Assembly (NCBI GenBank): GCA_903890595.1 | Contig: CAITBU010000394.1 | Location: 1-7,441, forward strand | Direction of reading: 5' to 3' | Length of the DNA: 7,441 nucleotides | From: an uncultured Holophagaceae bacterium | GTDB lineage: Bacteria; Acidobacteriota; Holophagae; Holophagales; Holophagaceae | In this document: in pieces, positions 1-5,074 of the stretch | How the letters are laid out: every line of letters starts with the position of its first letter | How positions within the stretch are numbered: position 1 is the first letter of the stretch | Program-made: the position numbers and the translations under genes | The notes under the pieces: model-generated | What the model was told of the DNA's origin: nothing | The model's database searches: none | Seen by the model: only the letters and a program-made list of their open reading frames with translations

Positions 1-66
1 CTCTACCGGTCCGAGGCCGGGGAACAGGTGCTGGATCTCACCTGCCCAGCCCCCGTGCCACGCTGA
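1..66 (+). CDS. C-terminal end of an unidentified protein (5' partial)
   Basis: The frame starting at base 1 is open for 21 codons and stops at TGA 64-66; the visible tail reads LYRSEAGEQVLDLTCPAPVP plus a final R. Most codons end in G or C, as in the confirmed genes of the window, which supports real coding. It lies 41 nt upstream of thiG on the same strand and could belong to the same transcript. It is not ThiS, the sulfur carrier often found beside thiG, because ThiS must end in Gly-Gly. The product cannot be identified from 21 residues. Confidence 0.5.
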   Translation, partial: LYRSEAGEQVLDLTCPAPVPR

Positions 67-107
67 ACCCGGGCCCGTCGGGGCTAGACTGGTGCTTCGG
101 AGCGCCC

Positions 108-884
108 ATGTCACTCGTCATCGCTGGCAAGACCCTCAACAACCGTCTCATCCTGGGGACGGGCAAGTACAAAGACTTCGCCACCATGCAGGCCTGCTAT
201 CGGGCCGCCCGGGTGGACATGGTGACCCTGGCTGTGCGCCGCTTCAACCTGGAGGCCCAGGGCGAGGAGAACATCCTCAGCTGGATCCCCAAGGACATCG
301 CCCTGTTGCCCAATACCGCTGGCTGCTACACCCGGGAGGACGCCCTGCGGGTGGCCCGCCTGGCCCGAGAGGCCCTCGACACGCCTTGGGTGAAGCTGGA
401 GGTCATCGGCGACGCCAAGAGCCTCTACCCGGACAACGAAGAGACCCTGGAGGCCGCCAAGATCCTCGTCAAGGAGGGCTTTATCGTCCTGCCCTATGTG
501 AACGCCGATCCCATCCTGGCCAAGAAGCTCTGCGATGCCGGCTGTGCCGCAGTCATGCCCCTGGGCAGCGCCATCGGCTCGGGCCTCGGCGTGCAGAACC
601 CCATGACCCTGCTCCTCATCAAGGAGATCACCGACAGCTACGGCATCCCCATGATCGTGGACGCCGGCGTGGGTACCGCCTCTGACGCGGCCCTGGCCAT
701 GGAGCTCGGCGCCGACGGCGTGCTGCTCAACACCGCCGTGGCTGAGGCGGGTGACCCCATCCGCATGGCCCAGGCCATGGACCATGCCGTGCTGGCGGGC
801 CGCCTGGCCTTCGAGAGCGGGCGCATGCCCAAGCGCCTCTTTGCCAGTGCCAGCAGCCCCGTGACGGGCGTCATCGGAACCTAG
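108..884 (+). CDS. thiG: Thiazole synthase ThiG
   Basis: ThiG builds the thiazole phosphate half of thiamine in the cytoplasm from 1-deoxy-D-xylulose 5-phosphate, dehydroglycine (from ThiH or ThiO) and sulfur carried on ThiS thiocarboxylate. The 258-residue product has the usual family length and is a single TIM barrel. Visible signatures are VTLAVRR (39-45), LPNTAGCYT (67-75), VKLEVIGD (95-102), GCAAVMPLGSAIGSGLG (145-161), DAGVGTASDAALAMELGADG (185-204) and LLNTAVAEAGDP (206-217). K96 in VKLEVIGD is the Schiff-base lysine, E98 is the neighbouring acid/base glutamate, and D185 lies where the second catalytic aspartate is expected. The ATG at 108 has a GGAG (99-102) 5 nt upstream. The next gene starts 4 nt after the stop, suggesting co-transcription. 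No other thi gene is visible. No frameshift or missing residue was seen. Confidence 0.97.
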   Translation: MSLVIAGKTLNNRLILGTGKYKDFATMQACYRAARVDMVTLAVRRFNLEAQGEENILSWIPKDIALLPNTAGCYTREDALRVARLAREALDTPWVKLEVIGDAKSLYPDNEETLEAAKILVKEGFIVLPYVNADPILAKKLCDAGCAAVMPLGSAIGSGLGVQNPMTLLLIKEITDSYGIPMIVDAGVGTASDAALAMELGADGVLLNTAVAEAGDPIRMAQAMDHAVLAGRLAFESGRMPKRLFASASSPVTGVIGT

Positions 885-888
885 CGCC

Positions 889-1524
889 ATGACCGATTTC
901 GCACTGAGCCCCCTCGAATGCCGCATCCTGGGCTGCCTCCTGGAGAAGCAGCTCAGCACGCCGGACATCTATCCCCTGTCCTTGAACGCCCTGCTGAACG
1001 CCTGCAACCAGTCCAGCAACCGGGAGCCCGTCTTGGCGCTCACGGAGCCGGAAGTCCAGGCGGCCGTGGCGGACCTGGTGGCCCGGGGGCTGGCGGAACA
1101 CTGGCCCGGCCGGGTGCTCAAGATCGCCCACACTGCCAAGCCCACCTGGAATCTGTCCGTGCAGGAAGCCGCCCTCCTGGGTGAGCTGCTGCTGCGGGGT
1201 CCCCAGACCCCCGGTGAGCTGCGCACCAACACCCGGCGCATGTACGCCTTCCCCGACCTGGACGAGGTGGAAGCCTGCCTGGGTGTGCTCATGGAAGCGG
1301 AGCCGCCCCTGGTGCTGCGGCTGCCCCGGGCCCCGGGCTCCCGGGAAGCTCGCGTGGCCCACCTCCTGTCCGGCCCGCCGGCAGAAGGCAGCGCTCACCC
1401 AACCCTGGAGGGCGGTGCGGTCCGTACCGGCCGCCTCGATCAACTGGAAGCCGAGGTCGCCACCCTGCGGACCGAGCTGGCAGACCTCCGCCAGGCCTTC
1501 GAGGCCTTCCGGGATCAGTTCTGA
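889..1524 (+). CDS. yceH: DUF480/UPF0502 family protein, YceH-like
   Basis: This is a 211-residue member of the YceH family, close to the usual length of about 215. Family signatures are LSPLECRILGCLLEKQLSTP (6-25), the following YPLSLNALLNACNQSSNREP block, LLLRGPQTPGELRTNTRRM (100-118), and the LVLRLPR ... REARVAHLLSG stretch around 140-165. The family folds as two winged-helix domains, here roughly residues 5-95 and 95-170, and its cellular role is poorly defined; nucleic acid binding is an inference from the fold. The C-terminus (about 182-208, RLDQLEAEVATLRTELADLR) has leucine heptads and probably forms a coiled coil for dimerisation. The gene begins 4 nt after thiG; a GGAA at 876-879 inside the thiG 3' end is a weak ribosome site. 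Co-transcription with thiG is likely, but a functional link is not established. Confidence 0.93.
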   Translation: MTDFALSPLECRILGCLLEKQLSTPDIYPLSLNALLNACNQSSNREPVLALTEPEVQAAVADLVARGLAEHWPGRVLKIAHTAKPTWNLSVQEAALLGELLLRGPQTPGELRTNTRRMYAFPDLDEVEACLGVLMEAEPPLVLRLPRAPGSREARVAHLLSGPPAEGSAHPTLEGGAVRTGRLDQLEAEVATLRTELADLRQAFEAFRDQF

Positions 1525-1587
1525 AGGTCTCGGCTTGAGCTGTTTTCAAAAAAAGCTCACCACAAAGGCACCAAGACCTTTTGTTTT
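1524..1587 (+). terminator. Probable terminator hairpins after yceH
   Basis: AAGGTCT (1524-1530) pairs perfectly with AGACCTT (1574-1580), followed by the T-rich run TTGTTTT. Nested inside is a second palindrome, TGAGCT (1536-1541) with AGCTCA (1554-1559), whose loop holds TTTT facing an A-run. An alternative short stem, AAAGG (1564-1568) with CCTTT, also ends before the T-rich tail. The outer stem encloses a long interior, so the strength of termination is uncertain. On the opposite strand the nested palindrome holds a T-run within its loop, so it might also serve the converging ene-reductase gene. Confidence 0.45.
1543..1587 (+). repeat. One truncated arm of a CACAAAGGCAC-type dispersed intergenic repeat
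   Basis: The stretch CTCACCACAAAGGCACCAAG (1556-1575) resembles the degenerate 'accacaaaggcacaaagacacaaag' sequence found between genes in many unrelated bacterial genomes, usually as two inverted arms. In-frame reading gives the familiar spurious LTTKAP peptide. Here only one arm is seen, and the expected CTTTGTGCCTTTGTGG partner is absent. The local base composition is much more A-rich than the flanking genes. Assignment rests on remembered resemblance, not on copies within the window. Confidence 0.4.
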
Positions 1588-1607
1588 CATACGATTGCGA
1601 AGTGCTA

Positions 1608-2690
1608 TCAGGCCCCCAGGCTGGGGTAGTCCGTGTAGCCCTTCTCCCCCGGGGTGTAGAAGGCGCTCATGTCCGGGCTGGCCAGCGGGGCACCGGAGGC
1701 CAGGCGGGCTGGCAGGTCGGGGTTGGCGATGAAGGGGCGGCCGAAGGCGATGAGGTCGGCCTTGCCCGAGGCCAGATCCGCCTCGGCCCGGCTGCGGTCG
1801 TAGCCGCCGCTCAGGATGAGGGTGCCGTGGTAGGCGGCTCGGATGCTCGCCACGGTGGCGGGGGCCGGAGCCGGCGCGCCCATGGCGCTGTGGTCCACCA
1901 GGTGGAGGTAGACGAGGCCCAAGGCATCGATCTCAGCGGCGAGGCGAGCGTAGACCTCTTCGGTCTCAGGGAAAGTGGCGATGTCGTTGAACACCCCATG
2001 GGGTGACAGGCGGATACCCACCCGATCTTTGCCGATGGCGGCCACGGCGGCGGCGGCCACTTCGAGCACGAAGCGGGCCCGCTTCTCGTGGGTGCCACCG
2101 TAGGCATCGGTGCGCACGTTGGAGCCCGGGTTCAGGAACTGCTCCAGGAGGTAGCCATTGGCGGCGTGCAGCTCCACGCCATCGAAGCCGGCCTCCACCG
2201 CGTTGCGGCAGCCCTGGGCAAAGGCCTCTACGACCCCGCGGATTTCTGCTTCGGTCATGGCCCGGGGCACCGGGTGGGGCTGCATCCCCTGGGTGTCGGT
2301 CCAGATCTCTCCAGCGGCGGCCACGGCGGAGGGCGCCAGGACTTCGGCCCCAGGAGCCAGGTTGGCTGCGTGGCCGATGCGGCCGGTGTGCATCATCTGC
2401 AGAAAGATGTGCCCGCCCTGGGCGTGCACGGCCGCCGTCACAGCCTGCCAGCCGGCGCTCTGCTCCGCCGAGAAGATGCCGGGAATGCGGGGGTAGCCCA
2501 GCCCGTCCGGCGCAGGCGAGGTCCCCTCGCTGATGATCAGGCCGGCGCTGGCGCGCTGACCGTAATAGGTGGCCACCAGCTCACCAGGGATGTTGCCCAG
2601 GGAGCGGTTGCGGGTCATGGGGGCCATGACGATGTGGTTGCGGAGGGTGATGCGCCCCAGGGGGGCAGGGCTGAAGAGATCGCGGCTCAC
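1608..2690 (-). CDS. Old Yellow Enzyme family FMN ene-reductase (NemA-like)
   Basis: This is a cytoplasmic FMN-dependent NAD(P)H oxidoreductase that reduces activated C=C bonds or related electrophiles (N-ethylmaleimide, enones, nitro compounds). The 360-residue TIM barrel has the normal single-domain length. Visible motifs are MAPMTRNR (22-29, with the flavin-tuning T26), the FMN-contact Q98 and HTGR (101-104), and GVELHAANGYLLEQFLNP (171-188) with substrate-anion ligands H175 and N178 and proton donor Y180. Further along are R193 and YGG in the RTDAYGG segment, R227 in GIRLSP, and the FMN phosphate site SGGYD (294-298) plus FGRPFIANPDLP (316-327). The H/N ligand pair is the OYE/plant-type variant, whereas enterobacterial NemA has H/H. 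The start is GTG at 2690, chosen because a strong AAGGAG lies 5 nt upstream. It follows the barstar gene by 68 nt on the same strand. A short palindrome in the leader could be an operator. The physiological substrate cannot be told. Confidence 0.95.
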   Translation of the reverse strand: MSRDLFSPAPLGRITLRNHIVMAPMTRNRSLGNIPGELVATYYGQRASAGLIISEGTSPAPDGLGYPRIPGIFSAEQSAGWQAVTAAVHAQGGHIFLQMMHTGRIGHAANLAPGAEVLAPSAVAAAGEIWTDTQGMQPHPVPRAMTEAEIRGVVEAFAQGCRNAVEAGFDGVELHAANGYLLEQFLNPGSNVRTDAYGGTHEKRARFVLEVAAAAVAAIGKDRVGIRLSPHGVFNDIATFPETEEVYARLAAEIDALGLVYLHLVDHSAMGAPAPAPATVASIRAAYHGTLILSGGYDRSRAEADLASGKADLIAFGRPFIANPDLPARLASGAPLASPDMSAFYTPGEKGYTDYPSLGA

Positions 2691-2695
2691 AGAGA

Positions 2696-2701
2696 CTCCT
2701 T
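2696..2701 (-). promoter_or_regulatory. Shine-Dalgarno AAGGAG supporting a GTG start
   Basis: On the minus strand AAGGAG lies 5 nt before the GTG at 2690-2688. It is the best ribosome-binding site in the window and fixes the ene-reductase start. Confidence 0.8.
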
Positions 2702-2703
2702 GT

Positions 2704-2718
2704 TAAGACAGGGTCTCA
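2704..2718. promoter_or_regulatory. Short palindrome in the ene-reductase leader, possible operator
   Basis: The 15-bp imperfect palindrome TaAGACaggGTCTcA lies between the barstar stop and the ribosome-binding site. NemA-type reductases are often controlled by repressors that sense electrophiles, which makes an operator plausible here. In the RNA, GAGAC of this element can also pair with GTCTC (2696-2692), which would partly cover the ribosome-binding site. The rest of the 68-nt spacer is AT-rich near 2741-2760, but I see no convincing -35/-10 pair. No regulator gene is adjacent. Confidence 0.25.
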
Positions 2719-2758
2719 GCATAGGCTGGAAAGCAAACTAGGTGTTGAAACTTTTATT

Positions 2759-3166
2759 TTACCATCCCATGGCCCGAAGTCCGGCTTCCAGGTCTGGCAG
2801 CTTGTCGGGGCCCGCATGCAGAAGCACCCGGAAGGGGCGCGGGGCCAGGTCCTCGGCGACGGCCGCCAGCACGGCCAGCCAGGTGGTACCGGCGGCAGGC
2901 GGGGCCTCCTGCAGCAGTCGATCCGCATCCAGGATCAGGAAGGTGCCGCCCTCGGGGAGATCCGCCAGGGCATCCCGAAAGGCGTCCCAGGTGCCCCCGA
3001 AATGAGAGGGGAAGCCCACCCCTGCCGCCCACTCGGCCAGCAGGGCATCCCGGGTCGCCATGTGGGTCCCCCGGAGCGTCCAGAGGGGTCCAGGAAAGAG
3101 GGCCGACAGGGCTTCGGCAGCCACGGGCCCGGGCCAGGGAAAGACCGGTCCGGCCGAGCCGGTCAT
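2759..3166 (-). CDS. Barstar-family ribonuclease inhibitor
   Basis: This is the predicted cytoplasmic inhibitor of the adjacent guanyl RNase; barstar plugs the nuclease active site with an acidic helix. The protein has 135 residues against about 90 for classical barstar, the excess being an N-terminal extension (about 1-27). The core aligns from LWTLRG (28-33). The binding segment FPSHFGGTWDAFRDAL (52-67) matches barstar's ALPEYYGENLDALWDCL, with D61 and D65 at the positions of D35 and D39, the latter being the residue that contacts the nuclease catalytic arginines and histidine. Two contact positions differ: Y29 is H55 and W38 is R64. The start ATG overlaps the RNase stop as ATGA and has no Shine-Dalgarno nearby, so translation probably depends on ribosomes finishing the RNase. 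No signal peptide is seen. An internal ATG (residue 36) would remove the first beta strand and is unlikely. Confidence 0.88.
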   Translation of the reverse strand: MTGSAGPVFPWPGPVAAEALSALFPGPLWTLRGTHMATRDALLAEWAAGVGFPSHFGGTWDAFRDALADLPEGGTFLILDADRLLQEAPPAAGTTWLAVLAAVAEDLAPRPFRVLLHAGPDKLPDLEAGLRAMGW

Positions 3167-3576
3167 CGGACTTCGACGAAGGAGCGGTAGTGGTCAGCGG
3201 TGTACCAGGCTCGCCCGTCGCTGCCGGTCACCAGACGCTCGGCGCCGCGGTTCTTGCCCACGGCCCGGGGCCGCACATCCCACTCCCGGTATTCGATGCG
3301 CTTGTGGCGGCCGTCGTAGCGGGGCAACAGACCCTCGTAGTTCCCGAAGACCCTGCCCCCCACAAAGCCCGGTGCCGGGAACCCGTGCTTGCGGACATAG
3401 GCCAAGGTCTCCCGCGCCTGCGGGGGCACCGGGTCCCGGGGCGCAGACTGCACCTGGGCAATCAGGAAGGCCGGCGACAGCGGTGCCTGGGAGGCCCGGG
3501 CCACTCCCGGGGCAAGGATCCCCAGGCAGACCAGGCCCACGGCCAGGTATGCCAAGAGCCTTCGCCAGCAGGTCAT
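3163..3576 (-). CDS. Secreted guanyl-specific ribonuclease, barnase/RNase Sa (N1/T1) family
   Basis: This is an extracellular endoribonuclease predicted to cleave single-stranded RNA 3' of guanosine via a 2',3'-cyclic phosphate. The chosen ATG gives 137 residues. A signal peptide is clear: WRR, a hydrophobic run to about residue 24, then cleavage after Ala-Arg-Ala near residue 28, leaving about 109 residues, like barnase. The catalytic domain shows PPQARETLAYVRKHGFPAP (about 51-69), VFGNYEGLLP (76-85, with guanine-binding E81), EYREWDV (catalytic base E98), NRGAERLVTG (R110 and R114) and YTADHYRSF (catalytic acid H129). These correspond to E73, R83, R87 and H102 of barnase. The usual Arg in the NREG guanine loop is Tyr here (Y80). 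The gene ends in a 4-nt overlap with the barstar gene and begins 32 nt after the carrier stop. No lipobox and no cysteine pair in the mature domain were seen, so it is probably released without disulfides. Confidence 0.92.
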   Translation of the reverse strand: MTCWRRLLAYLAVGLVCLGILAPGVARASQAPLSPAFLIAQVQSAPRDPVPPQARETLAYVRKHGFPAPGFVGGRVFGNYEGLLPRYDGRHKRIEYREWDVRPRAVGKNRGAERLVTGSDGRAWYTADHYRSFVEVR

Positions 3577-3581
3577 GGGCG

Positions 3582-3586
3582 CCTCC
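3582..3586 (-). promoter_or_regulatory. Shine-Dalgarno GGAGG that decides the RNase start
   Basis: GGAGG lies 5 nt upstream of the ATG at 3576-3574. An earlier in-frame GTG (3588-3586) overlaps this site and would place the ribosome-binding site inside the gene, so the ATG is preferred. Confidence 0.7.
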
Positions 3587-3608
3587 ACGATGACGGCAGT
3601 TTACCGCC

Positions 3609-4931
3609 TCAGCGCTCCGGCGGTCGCCCAGCCTCCAGAATCCCCCCCTGGCGGCGGTCCGCCCGGAGGAGCAGGACGGCAAAGATGAGCCCAGCCACCC
3701 CCAGCCCCGCAAACATGACCTGGGTGGCGGTGTAGGTTCCAGTGGCGTCCCGCAGCTTGCCATTCAGCAGGGGAAACAGGCCCAGCCCCAGGTTCTGGAT
3801 GGCTGTCATCAGGCCGAAGGCGGTCCCCACCCGCTTCTCCTCCACAATCATGGGCACCGAGGGCCACATGGCCGCGGGCACCAGCACAAAGGCCGCTCCC
3901 AGCAGCACCATCATGGGGATGGGGTTCCAGTGGGTGAGGCCCATGATGAGGTGGGCCGGGATCAGGACCACGGAGCCCAGCACCATGAGGGAGGCGCGCT
4001 TGCCGATGCGGTCCACCAGGTCCCCAGCGAAGGGGGCGAAGACCATGGACGCCGCGATCACGATGCTGGTGACGCCGGGCGCCGTGTTGAACATGTGGGT
4101 GAAGTTGTAGAACACCTGGGAGAGGAAGCCGCCGGAGCTGGCGCTCACCAAAGGAAGTCCCCACTTGTCATGGAACATGTCCGGAGCGAGGGCGGTGAAG
4201 GGGAAGATGGCGCTGTAGAAGGTCACACACAGGAGCACCACAAACCAGAAGGATGGGGTGAACTTCCGGATGTCCGAGAAGACGATGCGGTCCCCGGCGT
4301 CGGGCTTGGCAAGGTCCAGGACCTCCTCCCCATGGCGGTCCATGACGTTGAAGACCAGGTTGCACAGCACGGAGAGCAGGCAGAAGCCTGCGGCGGCCCA
4401 GAGGGCCACCCGGAAGCTGCCGAAGTAGGTGGCGATGAGCTCTTCGATGTTGAAGCTGAAGAGCGTCCCAATCCGGCTGATGGTCAGCGTGATGCCAAAA
4501 GCCATGGCGATTTCCTTGCCCTTGAACCAGCGGCTGACAATGGCGCTCTGCACCACGATCAGGGCCTCGGAGCCCGCCCCGAAGACCAGCCGCCCAGTGA
4601 ACAGCATCCACTTGGTCTTGGCCATGGCCACCATGACCGCGCCAATCAGGACCAGCAGGCTGAAGAGGAGGCTGGCCCGGCGCGGCCCCAGGACGTCGTA
4701 GAGCATCCCGCCAAAGAAGACGATGCCAATGGCTGCCACGGAGTAGGCGGTGTAGAGGTTGCCGATGTCGCTACGGTCGAGGTGTAATTCCCGCATCAGG
4801 GTGGGGCCGAGGGCCCCGATGCTGTCGTAGGCGAAGTAGCTGCCGAAGGCCAGCAGGCTGATGAAGAGCAGGATGGTGAAGCGGTAGAGCCGGGTGCTCG
4901 GGTGGAAAGCACCGAGGGTGTCGGTCGTCAT
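3609..4931 (-). CDS. MFS transporter, MFSD1-like
   Basis: This is a 12-helix inner-membrane carrier of the major facilitator superfamily with 440 residues from the chosen ATG. Helices begin at about residue 17. Loop 2-3 carries the family signature GGMLYDVLGPRRASL (74-88) and its second-half counterpart GDLVDRIGKRASL (303-315). Several segments resemble eukaryotic MFSD1: GRLVFGAGSEALIVVQSA (113-130), SRWFKGKEIAMAFGITL (133-149), the DIRKFTPSFW block (220-229), AMWPSVPMIVEEKRVGTAFG (354-373), TAIQNLGLGLFPLLNGKL (376-393) and RRQGG near the end (426-430). Lysosomal MFSD1 moves dipeptides; carrying small peptides over to this bacterial protein is only an inference. The start is supported by GAGG 6 nt upstream. 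A longer reading back to 5171 runs through a spacer without membrane character. The stop is 32 nt before the RNase start, so co-transcription is possible. Confidence 0.85.
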   Translation of the reverse strand: MTTDTLGAFHPSTRLYRFTILLFISLLAFGSYFAYDSIGALGPTLMRELHLDRSDIGNLYTAYSVAAIGIVFFGGMLYDVLGPRRASLLFSLLVLIGAVMVAMAKTKWMLFTGRLVFGAGSEALIVVQSAIVSRWFKGKEIAMAFGITLTISRIGTLFSFNIEELIATYFGSFRVALWAAAGFCLLSVLCNLVFNVMDRHGEEVLDLAKPDAGDRIVFSDIRKFTPSFWFVVLLCVTFYSAIFPFTALAPDMFHDKWGLPLVSASSGGFLSQVFYNFTHMFNTAPGVTSIVIAASMVFAPFAGDLVDRIGKRASLMVLGSVVLIPAHLIMGLTHWNPIPMMVLLGAAFVLVPAAMWPSVPMIVEEKRVGTAFGLMTAIQNLGLGLFPLLNGKLRDATGTYTATQVMFAGLGVAGLIFAVLLLRADRRQGGILEAGRPPER

Positions 4932-4937
4932 GAGAAA

Positions 4938-4941
4938 CCTC
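4938..4941 (-). promoter_or_regulatory. Shine-Dalgarno GAGG fixing the MFS carrier start
   Basis: On the minus strand ACGAGG precedes the ATG at 4931-4929 with a 6-nt spacer. This supports the 440-residue form, which begins shortly before the first membrane helix. Confidence 0.55.
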
Positions 4942-4997
4942 GTCAGCCGGGGCGCAGGGACGGGGTTCCCGGAGCCAAGCCCCGATGGTCCCATGGC

Positions 4998-5018
4998 GTC
5001 CCGGGGGCGGGGCGGGAC
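4998..5018. repeat. Inverted repeat in the divergent spacer
   Basis: GTCCCG (4998-5003) and CGGGAC (5013-5018) form a perfect 6-bp inverted repeat around a G-rich 9-nt centre (GGGGCGGGG). It lies between the divergent carrier and zinc-ribbon genes, 66 nt from one start and 56 nt from the other, so it could be an operator or a leader hairpin for the minus-strand transcript. The spacer 4932-5074 shows no clear -35/-10 pair on either strand. In such GC-rich DNA a 6-bp repeat can arise by chance. Confidence 0.25.
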
Positions 5019-5074
5019 AAATTCCACTCGGGCGGCATTCCGCTGTGCCCCAAGTTGTCGGATAGTTAGTACCC

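Noticed and set aside
63..90. Sigma70-like promoter before thiG (CTGAAC ... TAGACT)
   Set aside because: The -35 match is poor, and the -10 match is not better than chance in a short scan.
92..685. Plus-strand open frame overlapping thiG in another frame
   Set aside because: Pro/Arg/Gly-rich low-complexity translation with no family features; a shadow of thiG.
111..968. Long minus-strand open frame opposite thiG
   Set aside because: Its product lacks any recognisable domain, is rich in Gly/His/Ala typical of antisense GC-rich frames, and lies opposite a gene with all ThiG active-site motifs.
2088..2741. Plus-strand frame opposite the ene-reductase
   Set aside because: No domain, and the opposite strand encodes a complete OYE with cofactor and catalytic residues.
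3487..3576. Lipoprotein signal peptide on the RNase
   Set aside because: The cysteine in GLVCLG has Val at -1, which does not fit a lipobox; a standard signal-peptidase I site (Ala-Arg-Ala) follows.
3577..3588. Earlier GTG start for the RNase
   Set aside because: It overlaps the GGAGG that best serves the ATG at 3576, and adds four residues before an already complete signal peptide.
3930..4787. Plus-strand open frame opposite the MFS carrier
   Set aside because: The acidic, His/Gly-rich composition is an antisense artefact of a membrane-protein gene.
5003..5016. G-quadruplex in the divergent spacer
   Set aside because: Only three G-runs are present at close spacing, so a standard four-run quadruplex is not supported.
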